Assembly: GCA_004561775.1 (NCBI GenBank)
Contig: SFUD01000054.1
Span: 1-5,860 of the forward strand
DNA length: 5,860 nucleotides
Direction of reading: 5' to 3'
Origin: a bacterium
GTDB lineage: Bacteria > Bacteroidota > Bacteroidia > Bacteroidales > UBA932
In this document: in pieces, positions 1-5,600 of the stretch
How the letters are laid out: every line of letters begins with the position of its first letter
Numbering within the stretch: the first letter of the stretch is position 1
The notes under the pieces: generated by a model
Told to the model about the DNA's origin: nothing
Databases searched by the model: none
What the model saw: only the letters and a program-made list of their open reading frames with translations
Position numbers and translations under genes: made by a program

Positions 1-337
1 AGCCGCAATGACCGTATGCGGAGATTCTCTCTACTTCTACAACTCCTCATACGACCCTGTTACCTGGGCAGCTACATTCAATTATGGTATCATAAATGTC
101 AAGAGTAAGAGCAAAATCTCTGACAAAATCATAACAGACGGCACAGAGAGCGCAATCACAACACCATATTGCATTGCTGTAAATCCAACCACAAGAGATA
201 TATTCATTACAGATGCCAAGGATTACGCTCTGCCGGGAAGCGTTCACTGCTACTCTAAGGCAGGAGTTCTCAAATGGTCTCAGACCACAGGCATAATACC
301 GGGTTCAATAGCATTTACAACAAAGGCACTACAATAA
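1..337 (+). CDS. btuG: BtuG-like surface beta-propeller, C-terminal end (5' partial)
   Basis: Only the last 111 codons are in the window. The frame is open to the left edge (first full codon at 2) and stops with TAA at 335–337, so the ATG at 8 is almost certainly internal. The visible part has the repeating beta-strand pattern of a YVTN/YncE-type propeller, ending in a blade with CIAVNPTTRDIFITDAKDY, then PGSVHCYSKAGVLKW and a final GIIPGSIAF. This NP..–(D/V)I(F/Y)(I/V)TDA–Y..PG–V..Y...G pattern is typical of the Bacteroidota DUF5074/YncE-like proteins that include BtuG. BtuG is a surface lipoprotein that binds cobalamin very tightly and hands it to the TonB-dependent receptor BtuB. The function is inferred from this fold together with the cobO–btuFCD genes directly downstream. 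Another propeller lipoprotein of the same superfamily remains possible. The lipoprotein signal and most blades are outside the window. Confidence 0.7.
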   Translation, partial: AAMTVCGDSLYFYNSSYDPVTWAATFNYGIINVKSKSKISDKIITDGTESAITTPYCIAVNPTTRDIFITDAKDYALPGSVHCYSKAGVLKWSQTTGIIPGSIAFTTKALQ

Positions 338-354
338 AAGAGATTACACTAGTT

Positions 355-888
355 ATGGAACAGCAGGAAAAGAGAGGTTACGTTCAGGTCTATACAGGCA
401 ATGGAAAGGGAAAGACCACAGCCTCATTCGGGTTGGCATTAAGAGCCGCCGGAGCGGGAAAGAAGGTCTTTATTGGCCAGTTTGCAAAGGGCCAGCTCTA
501 TTCGGAGATAAATGCCGTACACAAGTTTCTCTCCGAATATGTAACCGTAAGACAATATGGTCTTAAATGTTTCTTGAGCAAGGAGCCCAACAGTATGGAG
601 ATAGACGCCGCCAGAGCGGGTCTGGAGGAGATGAGAAAGATTCTCGCATCCGGCCTATACGATGTTGTGATTATGGAGGAGGCTAACATTGCAGTAAAGT
701 ACAATCTCTTTACAGCCAAGGAGCTTATAGATGCTGTGGAGCAGAGAGCCCCTAAGACAGAGGTTATCATTACCGGCCGATATGCCTCACAGGAGATAAT
801 GGATTATGCAGACCTTGTTACAGAGATGCGGGAGGTCAAACACTACTACCAGAAGGGCGTAATGGCCCGCAAGGGAATAGAGTTCTAA
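355..888 (+). CDS. cobO: Cob(I)yrinic acid a,c-diamide / cobalamin adenosyltransferase (CobO/CobA/BtuR family)
   Basis: A 177-residue cytoplasmic enzyme that transfers the 5'-deoxyadenosyl group of ATP to the cobalt of reduced corrinoids, making the coenzyme form of B12. Seen: P-loop GNGKGKTT at residues 15–22, the acidic strand YDVVIMEEAN at 102–111, ITGR at 139–142, and the family C-terminus ADLVTEMREVKHYYQKG with a final KGIEF at 173–177. The length fits the family. I chose the ATG at 355 because an upstream in-frame ATG (274) would run back through the propeller gene and add 27 unrelated residues. The gene begins 17 nt after the upstream stop and ends 22 nt before btuF. The usual family motif at the acidic strand is close to LDE(I/L)N; here it is MEEAN, so Asp is replaced by Glu. 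With no corrin-ring synthesis genes in view and importer genes alongside, salvage of imported corrinoid is the likely role. Confidence 0.93.
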   Translation: MEQQEKRGYVQVYTGNGKGKTTASFGLALRAAGAGKKVFIGQFAKGQLYSEINAVHKFLSEYVTVRQYGLKCFLSKEPNSMEIDAARAGLEEMRKILASGLYDVVIMEEANIAVKYNLFTAKELIDAVEQRAPKTEVIITGRYASQEIMDYADLVTEMREVKHYYQKGVMARKGIEF

Positions 889-910
889 CTGCATATCATA
901 TCTTAAAGAG

Positions 911-1762
911 ATGAGATACGCATCAACAAGATTAACGGCAGCACTGCTCCTTTTATGGTGCAGTGCTCTTCTCTGCTCTTGCGGAGGCAGCAGCAGCGGC
1001 AATCGGGATGCAAATGAGGATTTTGTTGTGGTCTCCCTTGCACCCTCTGCCACCCGCATCATCTACGAGTTGGGCGCGCAGAACTCTCTTAAGGGCTGCA
1101 CAAGTTATTGCTCAACTGCTCCCGAAGATAGCATAGAGGTAGTCTCAGACATACTTACTCCAAATATCGAGAAGATTATCTCCTTAAAGCCAAATCTGGT
1201 TGTTGCAACAGCAATGCTTGGAGCGCAGCACATAAGGAGCCTGGAGAAATTTGGAATAAAGGTATTGATGCTGCCCTACCCCAAATCTGTTGATGAGGCC
1301 TTTGAGCAATATCTGGAGATTGCAGAGATTGTTGGCAAGGGGCAGATTGCGCAGCAGCACCTTAAAGAGTACAGGAGCCATATTGAGCAGGTTTCCCAAA
1401 GTATGGGCAAGAGGGACGAGAGCCTCTTTATACAGATAGGCGCAGACCCGCTCTTTGCTGCAACAGAGGGAACCTTCCTAAGCAACTGCGCAGAGGTGTG
1501 CGGACTGCGCAATATTATGGACAGCACAAGCAATGGCCTGGTAAACAAGGAGTTTGTGATAACATCCAACCCCAAATGGATGCTCCTTATACTAATGGAC
1601 AACCTGCAGGAGAAGGCATATAAAGAGTGGCTGGAGTTTAAGAACCTAAGCGCAGTAAAGGATGGGCGCATACTCCTTCTGGACGACAACTTCTGCCAGC
1701 CTACCCCATCCTCCATTATTGGCATAGTAGATAGCCTTAAGAGTTTTATAGATAAGCACTAA
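911..1762 (+). CDS. btuF: Corrinoid ABC transporter substrate-binding lipoprotein, BtuF-like
   Basis: A 283-residue binding protein of the helical-backbone (TroA/BtuF, class III) type that delivers corrinoid to the BtuCD permease. Residues 1–24 are a lipoprotein signal: Arg2 and Arg7, a hydrophobic run from 8 to 21, and a lipobox-like LCSC with the likely lipidated Cys24, then a Gly/Ser-rich tether. The N-lobe starts with VVSLAPSATRIIYELGA (39–55) and TSYC (64–67), and KPNLVVAT (93–100) ends its core. A long helical region around 127–165 links the lobes. The C-lobe has LFIQIGADPLFAATEGTFL (172–190) and QPTPSSIIGIVDSL near the end. The lipobox Cys is not followed by the acidic stretch seen in surface-exported Bacteroidota lipoproteins, which fits a periplasm-facing anchor. 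The ATG at 911 directly follows TTAAAGAG. Siderophore or haem binders share this fold; corrinoid is favoured by the neighbours. Confidence 0.88.
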   Translation: MRYASTRLTAALLLLWCSALLCSCGGSSSGNRDANEDFVVVSLAPSATRIIYELGAQNSLKGCTSYCSTAPEDSIEVVSDILTPNIEKIISLKPNLVVATAMLGAQHIRSLEKFGIKVLMLPYPKSVDEAFEQYLEIAEIVGKGQIAQQHLKEYRSHIEQVSQSMGKRDESLFIQIGADPLFAATEGTFLSNCAEVCGLRNIMDSTSNGLVNKEFVITSNPKWMLLILMDNLQEKAYKEWLEFKNLSAVKDGRILLLDDNFCQPTPSSIIGIVDSLKSFIDKH

Positions 1763-1768
1763 GAGATT

Positions 1769-2773
1769 ATGAAAGGCAGAGGCAAGAGAATCATTTATAT
1801 GATATTGCTGCTCTCTCTGGCAGTTGTGGCCATCATAGCCTCGCTCTGCATTGGAGAGCTCTCCTTCTCGCCTCTTCATCTTCCCGATATTCTCCGCAAC
1901 AATGGCTCAATGGAGCAGCAGATTCTGCTTAATCTCAGGCTCCCCAGAACTCTTATGGCCTTTGCCGTAGGAGGCTCGCTTAGCCTCTGCGGAGTGATTC
2001 TGCAGGGAATTTACAGGAATCCTCTGGTAGAACCCTACACACTTGGAATCTCCGGAGGAGCCTCTCTTGGTGTTACAATTGCAATAGTCTGCGGCTTCTC
2101 CGCACTCTCTACAATGGTGCTTCCGCTCTTTGGTTTTGCGGGCGCCTTTGTCACTATCTTTATTGTATATATGCTTAGCATAACCAGAGGACGCAGCGAG
2201 ATTAACCGTATGCTGCTTGTTGGAATAATGATAAGTTTCATCTCCTCCTCTATGGTTATGTTCCTTGTCTCCATAACAACAGCCCAGAAGGTGCACAGCA
2301 TAATCTTCTGGACAATGGGGTCGCTAAGCGAGAGCAGCAACAGAGTGGCGCTCTCTCTTGTTGCGCTTGCGCTTCTTACACTTGCCATTACCTATCTCTT
2401 TGCCACACCGCTCAACGCGCTCAGGCTTGGAGAGGATAAGGCAAGGCACCTTGGCATAGAGACCACCTCCACAATCAGATGGCTCTTTATCATAACATCT
2501 CTCCTTACAGGCAGCTGCATTGCCCTTGCCGGTGTAATAGGATTTGTTGGCCTTATTGTGCCGCAGGCCGCACGCTACCTCTTTGGCGAGGATTATAAAA
2601 ACCTTCTTGCAGGCTCCTTCATTACGGGCAGCATCTTCCTTGTAATATGCGATATTATAGCAAGAACCATCATCTACCCTAACGAACTTCCGGTGGGTGT
2701 AATAACCGGAATTGTTGGCGGGGTGGCCTTCATCATTATTCTGAGCAGGTCTAAAAAGAGGAGGAGGGGATAG
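1769..2773 (+). CDS. btuC: Corrinoid ABC transporter permease, BtuC (FecCD family)
   Basis: A 334-residue inner-membrane protein, the usual size for the FecCD/BtuC family, whose dimer forms the translocation channel. It is hydrophobic throughout, with membrane segments visible at about 8–29, 62–82, 92–112, 113–137, 146–169, 193–211, 237–258, 276–302 and 308–326; the family normally has ten. Family landmarks are NLRLPRTLMA (55–64), LQGIYRNPLVEPYTLGISGG (78–97), LGEDKARHLGI (220–230), and the coupling-helix region GVIGFVGLIVPQAARYLFG (255–273), followed by NELPVGVITGIVGG (305–318). The C-terminal tail KKRRRG is basic and stays cytoplasmic by the positive-inside rule. In the VPH-AR signature the usual His is Gln266. 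The start ATG at 1769 lies 6 nt after the btuF stop, and the last codons contain the ribosome-binding site of btuD. Substrate identity (B12 rather than haem or siderophore) rests on the operon context. Confidence 0.92.
   Translation: MKGRGKRIIYMILLLSLAVVAIIASLCIGELSFSPLHLPDILRNNGSMEQQILLNLRLPRTLMAFAVGGSLSLCGVILQGIYRNPLVEPYTLGISGGASLGVTIAIVCGFSALSTMVLPLFGFAGAFVTIFIVYMLSITRGRSEINRMLLVGIMISFISSSMVMFLVSITTAQKVHSIIFWTMGSLSESSNRVALSLVALALLTLAITYLFATPLNALRLGEDKARHLGIETTSTIRWLFIITSLLTGSCIALAGVIGFVGLIVPQAARYLFGEDYKNLLAGSFITGSIFLVICDIIARTIIYPNELPVGVITGIVGGVAFIIILSRSKKRRRG
2760..2767 (+). promoter_or_regulatory. Strong Shine-Dalgarno site for btuD
   Basis: The run GAGGAGGAGGGG just before the btuC stop contains two overlapping GGAGG cores, at 2760–2764 and 2763–2767. 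The second is 7 nt from the btuD ATG at 2775, which is ideal spacing. It lies inside the codons for the basic BtuC tail (RRRG), so the two genes share these bases. It supports 2775 as the start and suggests that BtuC and BtuD translation are linked. Confidence 0.75.
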
Positions 2774-2774
2774 T

Positions 2775-3623
2775 ATGGGAGCAGAGATTAAGAGAACACA
2801 TTCCACCGTCAATGCGCCCTTCTTTAAGGTAACCAACCTCTCCTGCGGGTATGGCAAGGGCAACTTTGCGCTTAAAGGAATAGATTTAAGTGTTGGAAAG
2901 GGAGAATTCTACGGCATTCTGGGAAGAAACGGTTCCGGCAAGAGCACACTCTTCAAGGGCATCTGCGGAGATATAAGAACCTTTGAGGGGAGTATAACCC
3001 TTGGAGGAAGGTCGCTGCTTGATATGCCTGCCAAAGAGAAGGCCAGATGCATTGCGGTAGTCTCCCAATTTGCAGAGGTTGCCCCCATAACGGTAGAGGA
3101 GTATGTTCTTATGGGACGCACTCCATACCGCACAAAGTTCAGCTTCAGTTACAGCAGCAACGACTACGCAATTGCCGCAAAATATATGAACCTTACCGGC
3201 ATCTCACAACTCTCCGGCAAACTTATTACAGAGATTAGCGGCGGGGAGAGGCAGATGGCCAGCATTGCCAGCGCGCTGGCTCAGGAGCCCCAGCTTCTGC
3301 TGCTGGATGAGCCAACCTCCCATCTGGATATCTATTATCAGATAAAGATAATGGACCTTCTGCAGAGTCTCAACAGAGAGGAGAACCTTACCGTGGTAAT
3401 GATACTGCACGACCTCAACCTTGCCGGCGAGTATTGCACCGGGCTCTCCATTATGAAGGAGGGAGTATTGAAATACACCGGCACCCCCGCCCAAATCCTA
3501 ACCTGGGAGAAGATAGAGGATGCATACGGCACCCCTGTAATAACAGGAGCGAACCCCGTCTCCGGCAAGCCTTGCGTCTATACGCTCTCCAAGTGCACCA
3601 TCAACAGGAGCATAAAGCCCTAA
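2775..3623 (+). CDS. btuD: Corrinoid ABC transporter ATP-binding protein, BtuD
   Basis: A 282-residue ABC ATPase that powers the BtuC channel from the cytoplasmic face. All nucleotide-binding motifs are intact: Walker A GRNGSGKST (50–58), Q-loop Gln98, signature ISGGERQ (154–160), Walker B LLLLDEP (174–180) with Glu179, D-loop SHLD (182–185) and switch His212 in LHDLNLA. The stretch VLMGRTPYRT (111–120) is typical of the FecE/BtuD/FhuC subfamily, which partners FecCD permeases. About 35 residues follow the usual domain end near position 245 (YGTPVITGA and beyond), common in this group. It starts 1 nt after the btuC stop (TAG-T-ATG) behind a strong ribosome-binding site. It is the last gene of the plus-strand series and stops 7 bp from the end of the convergent rsmF. 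Specificity for B12 comes from the neighbours, not from the ATPase itself. Confidence 0.93.
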   Translation: MGAEIKRTHSTVNAPFFKVTNLSCGYGKGNFALKGIDLSVGKGEFYGILGRNGSGKSTLFKGICGDIRTFEGSITLGGRSLLDMPAKEKARCIAVVSQFAEVAPITVEEYVLMGRTPYRTKFSFSYSSNDYAIAAKYMNLTGISQLSGKLITEISGGERQMASIASALAQEPQLLLLDEPTSHLDIYYQIKIMDLLQSLNREENLTVVMILHDLNLAGEYCTGLSIMKEGVLKYTGTPAQILTWEKIEDAYGTPVITGANPVSGKPCVYTLSKCTINRSIKP

Positions 3624-3630
3624 GCGCCAA
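3624..3630. other. 7-bp convergent gap between btuD and rsmF
   Basis: The TAA of btuD (3621–3623) and the TGA of rsmF (3631–3633, minus strand) are separated by seven bases. I looked on both strands from about 3560 to 3700 for a GC-rich hairpin followed by a T-run and saw none. Termination of each transcript must therefore occur inside the opposing gene, be factor-dependent, or be incomplete and yield overlapping antisense 3' ends. Confidence 0.8.
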
Positions 3631-5136
3631 TCACATCTTTATTCGTCTAGCATTGGGAAGCAACGAGTTGCATCGGTTGCCAAGGTTCTTCACAAATCCC
3701 ACTCCTGCACCCTTATAGGTAAGCAGCAGATAACCTGTTGGAGCATCGGGAAGCAGAAGAGGCTCCTTTGCCAGAAAGGCCTGAATCTGCTCCAGCGGGA
3801 GTTCCACCCTCTCCACCTTAAATTTATAGTTATCCCAAAGATAATCCAGAATTGTCCCAATATGCAGAGAGAGCGCAAGGTCTGCGTGCGGCACAAGTGC
3901 AACTCCGCCCCGCTTGGATGCCAGCATTGTTGCAACAGCCCTGCCGGAACTCACAATTTTAAGATGCTTGGAGAGCAGTTTTATCTCAGGCACAAGCTGC
4001 TCCGGGAGCAGTTTCAACAAATCTCCCTTAATCTCCTTATGCCATCTAAGCTCCCTCTCTGGCGCACAAGCCCCCGCGGCAGCTCTTCCCGCAGCGGCAT
4101 CTCTTCCCGCACTGGCATCTCTTCCTGCAGTGGCATCATCTCTTCCCGCAGCGGCCTCCTCTGCGGCCCGTTTGCAGAGAATTGCAAAGAATTGCCCCTC
4201 TCCTCTTGCCAAGCCCGGCAAGAACTGATATCCCAAAGATGCGGCTTTGCCCTCTCCCACCGCCTCCACACCGCAGGAGCGCAAAAGTTCCCACTCCTGT
4301 GGTGCCAACGGAATTACCTCAGCACCAAGCTCTTCAACTATATATTGCACATTGTCTGCATTCTCAAGGTGATTGAAGGTGCAGGTAGAGTAGATAAGAT
4401 ATCCTCCTTGCCGCAACGCAGGCCATATATCATTAAGGATTCTCCTTTGACGCTGCGCGCAGAGCTTAACATTGTTAAGGCTCCACTCCCCTATTGCATC
4501 GGGATTCTTGCGGAACATACCCTCTCCCGAACAGGGGGCATCTACAAGAATAAGGTCGAAGAGATTTTGCAGCTTTGAGAAGGCAGATGGGTCGCTGTTT
4601 GTTACCACACTGTTTGCCACGCCCCACTTTGCCATATTCTCTGCAAGAGTTGCCGCTCTGGATGAAATTACCTCATTGCTTACCAGCAGCCCCCTCTCAT
4701 TCATAAGGTCTGCAAGATGGGTGGATTTGCCACCCGGCGCTGCGCACAAATCCAAAACTCTTTTTGGGGCCTGCGGGGAGGAATTGGCGGCAGAGGTGCC
4801 ATAGAGCGTTCTCCACACCGACTCCAGATATGTGCAGGAGGGGTCTTGAACATAGTAGAGACCTGCATTAAAGAGCGGCTGCTGTGCAAAGTTAGGACGC
4901 TCTGCAAGATAATATGTTCCGCTGGTCCAAGGCACCCTCTCTCCCAGGGAGAGGCCGGAGAATGCAAAGTCTGAGGCAGTACTGCCGCCGGGAAGCACTG
5001 CTTGGAGCTCTGCGCACTTTCTGCTGTTAAAACGCACTGCGGTTATTCCATTCTCCTCTCCAAAGAGCGCAGGAAATGCCTTGGCGGCAATCTCTTCGCC
5101 AAGCGATTCTATGAAGAGCCTCTTGAAATCCTCCAC
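3631..5136 (-). CDS. rsmF: RsmF-type 16S rRNA (cytosine-C5) methyltransferase
   Basis: A 501-residue SAM-dependent RNA m5C methyltransferase of the NOL1/NOP2/Sun family. The N-terminal part has FNSRK and later YYLAERP and LYYVQDPS (93–100). The Rossmann catalytic domain carries motif I LDLCAAPGGKST (128–139), motif IV DAPCSGEGMFRK (199–210) with Cys202, and motif VI YSTCTF (249–254) with Cys252. In this family the motif VI cysteine attacks the cytosine and the motif IV cysteine helps release the product. Residues 324–358 form an Ala/Gly/Arg/Asp-rich linker built from tandem DNA repeats. The C-terminus, ending in GFVKNLGNRCNSLLP and RRIKM, matches the PUA-like RNA-binding domain of RsmF proteins. 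The start is GTG at 5136; there is no in-frame ATG before residue 145 and a stop lies upstream at 5167–5169, while GGAGGG sits 6 nt before the GTG. The exact target base (C1407 in E. coli RsmF) is not shown by the sequence. Confidence 0.9.
   Translation of the reverse strand: MEDFKRLFIESLGEEIAAKAFPALFGEENGITAVRFNSRKCAELQAVLPGGSTASDFAFSGLSLGERVPWTSGTYYLAERPNFAQQPLFNAGLYYVQDPSCTYLESVWRTLYGTSAANSSPQAPKRVLDLCAAPGGKSTHLADLMNERGLLVSNEVISSRAATLAENMAKWGVANSVVTNSDPSAFSKLQNLFDLILVDAPCSGEGMFRKNPDAIGEWSLNNVKLCAQRQRRILNDIWPALRQGGYLIYSTCTFNHLENADNVQYIVEELGAEVIPLAPQEWELLRSCGVEAVGEGKAASLGYQFLPGLARGEGQFFAILCKRAAEEAAAGRDDATAGRDASAGRDAAAGRAAAGACAPERELRWHKEIKGDLLKLLPEQLVPEIKLLSKHLKIVSSGRAVATMLASKRGGVALVPHADLALSLHIGTILDYLWDNYKFKVERVELPLEQIQAFLAKEPLLLPDAPTGYLLLTYKGAGVGFVKNLGNRCNSLLPNARRIKM
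4083..4157. repeat. 18-bp in-frame tandem repeat within rsmF (about four units)
   Basis: On the plus strand the unit is CTCTTCCCGCAGCGGCAT. Units run 4083–4100, 4101–4118, 4119–4139 (21 bp, with an extra CAT triplet) and 4140–4157. A decayed GC-rich flank precedes the first unit near 4066–4082. All unit lengths are multiples of three, so the rsmF frame is kept. On the minus strand the array codes AGR motifs at residues 330–332, 337–339, 343–345 and 349–351, with spacings of 7, 6 and 6. It sits in the linker between the catalytic and PUA-like domains, a position that should tolerate length change. Confidence 0.9.
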
Positions 5137-5142
5137 AGAAAG

Positions 5143-5148
5143 CCCTCC
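5143..5148 (-). promoter_or_regulatory. Shine-Dalgarno site that decides the rsmF GTG start
   Basis: On the minus strand GGAGGG (5148 down to 5143) is followed by a 6-nt spacer, CTTTCT, and then GTG at 5136–5134. Together with the absence of a nearby in-frame ATG, this fixes the non-ATG start. The site lies entirely in the 16-nt gap after the stop of the SRPBCC gene. Confidence 0.75.
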
Positions 5149-5152
5149 GTAC

Positions 5153-5599
5153 CTATTTGAACTGATTTATATCCACTCCTGCCGGCATCTCGCCTCTGAA
5201 GGCTGCCGAGAGGGCATCTGTAACCTGGTCCACAATCTGCTGCAGCTTTCCTCCAAACATTGTCTTCATAAGGAAGTTGAGCTCTGCATCCAGCTCTATG
5301 TGAAACTCTGTAAGAGCCACCTCTATTGCATCCAGTTTAACGGTAAGGGTAAAGTTAAATGGCATAGCGCCAAACTGCTCATAGGTAATGGAAGAGAAGG
5401 GATTGCGATCCACTATCTTCATTCCTACATTAAAGCCCTTTACCGTTCCCTCTATGGTATCTTCTGTTGCCCTAATCTCCTCCCTCTTCTCCGGGGGAAG
5501 GTTGGCAATGAAATTCTGCATATTTGAAAAGAGGTTAAAGAGCGCATAAGCCGGCGCCTTAACCTCTATTCTCTTGCCGGAGATATGAGTTATTCCCAT
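5153..5599 (-). CDS. SRPBCC/START-like domain protein of unknown function
   Basis: A 148-residue soluble protein with no signal peptide or membrane segment. The pattern fits the SRPBCC (Bet v 1/START) fold: an N-terminal strand ISGKRIEVKAPAYALF (6–21), a short helical segment with LPPEKREEIRA (34–44), alternating polar/hydrophobic strands at about 46–110, among them GTVKGFNVGMKIVDR (51–65) and FTLTVKLDAIEVALT (83–97), and a long C-terminal helix LQQIVDQVTDALSAAF (119–134). Proteins of this fold bind lipids or other hydrophobic ligands, but no ligand can be read here. The start is ATG at 5599, placed 1 nt after the pyrE stop; an upstream in-frame ATG at 5662 would overlap pyrE by about 60 bases and add residues that look like read-through of that gene. 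The pair pyrE–SRPBCC recurs in Bacteroidota as I recall it, so a shared transcript is likely. The fold call is by pattern, not by search. Confidence 0.75.
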   Translation of the reverse strand: MGITHISGKRIEVKAPAYALFNLFSNMQNFIANLPPEKREEIRATEDTIEGTVKGFNVGMKIVDRNPFSSITYEQFGAMPFNFTLTVKLDAIEVALTEFHIELDAELNFLMKTMFGGKLQQIVDQVTDALSAAFRGEMPAGVDINQFK

Positions 5600-5600
5600 A

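Noticed and set aside
274..354. Longer cobO start at ATG 274
   Set aside because: It lies within the coding end of the propeller gene, and its extra 27 residues (MVSDHRHNTG...) have no family similarity; the conserved protein begins at the ATG at 355.
889..910. Cobalamin riboswitch or internal promoter between btu genes
   Set aside because: The largest gap in the operon is 22 nt, too short for a cobalamin riboswitch, and no promoter-like pair of boxes is visible; such control would be upstream of the window.
1276..1725. Minus-strand open frame of about 149 residues opposite btuF
   Set aside because: It is antisense to a well-supported binding-protein gene, with a composition typical of a shadow frame and no recognised motif.
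2324..2863. Minus-strand open frame of about 179 residues opposite btuC and btuD
   Set aside because: It is a shadow of the permease and ATPase genes: low-complexity basic composition, no domain, and it crosses the real gene junction.
3660..3671. Inverted repeat GCAACGAGTTGC near the convergent gene ends, considered as a terminator
   Set aside because: The stem is only 5 bp with a 2-base loop, is not GC-rich, and has no T-run on either side in either direction; it encodes conserved RsmF residues.
4083..4157. Possible CRISPR-like array
   Set aside because: Units are directly adjacent 18–21-bp repeats with no spacers, and they are coding in frame inside rsmF.
3862..4578. Plus-strand open frame of about 238 residues opposite rsmF, and a second one at 3914–4228 rich in Ala-Leu-Pro repeats
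   Set aside because: Both are antisense to an intact enzyme with all motifs present. Their repeats are just the rsmF tandem array read in other frames, and they show no recognisable domain.
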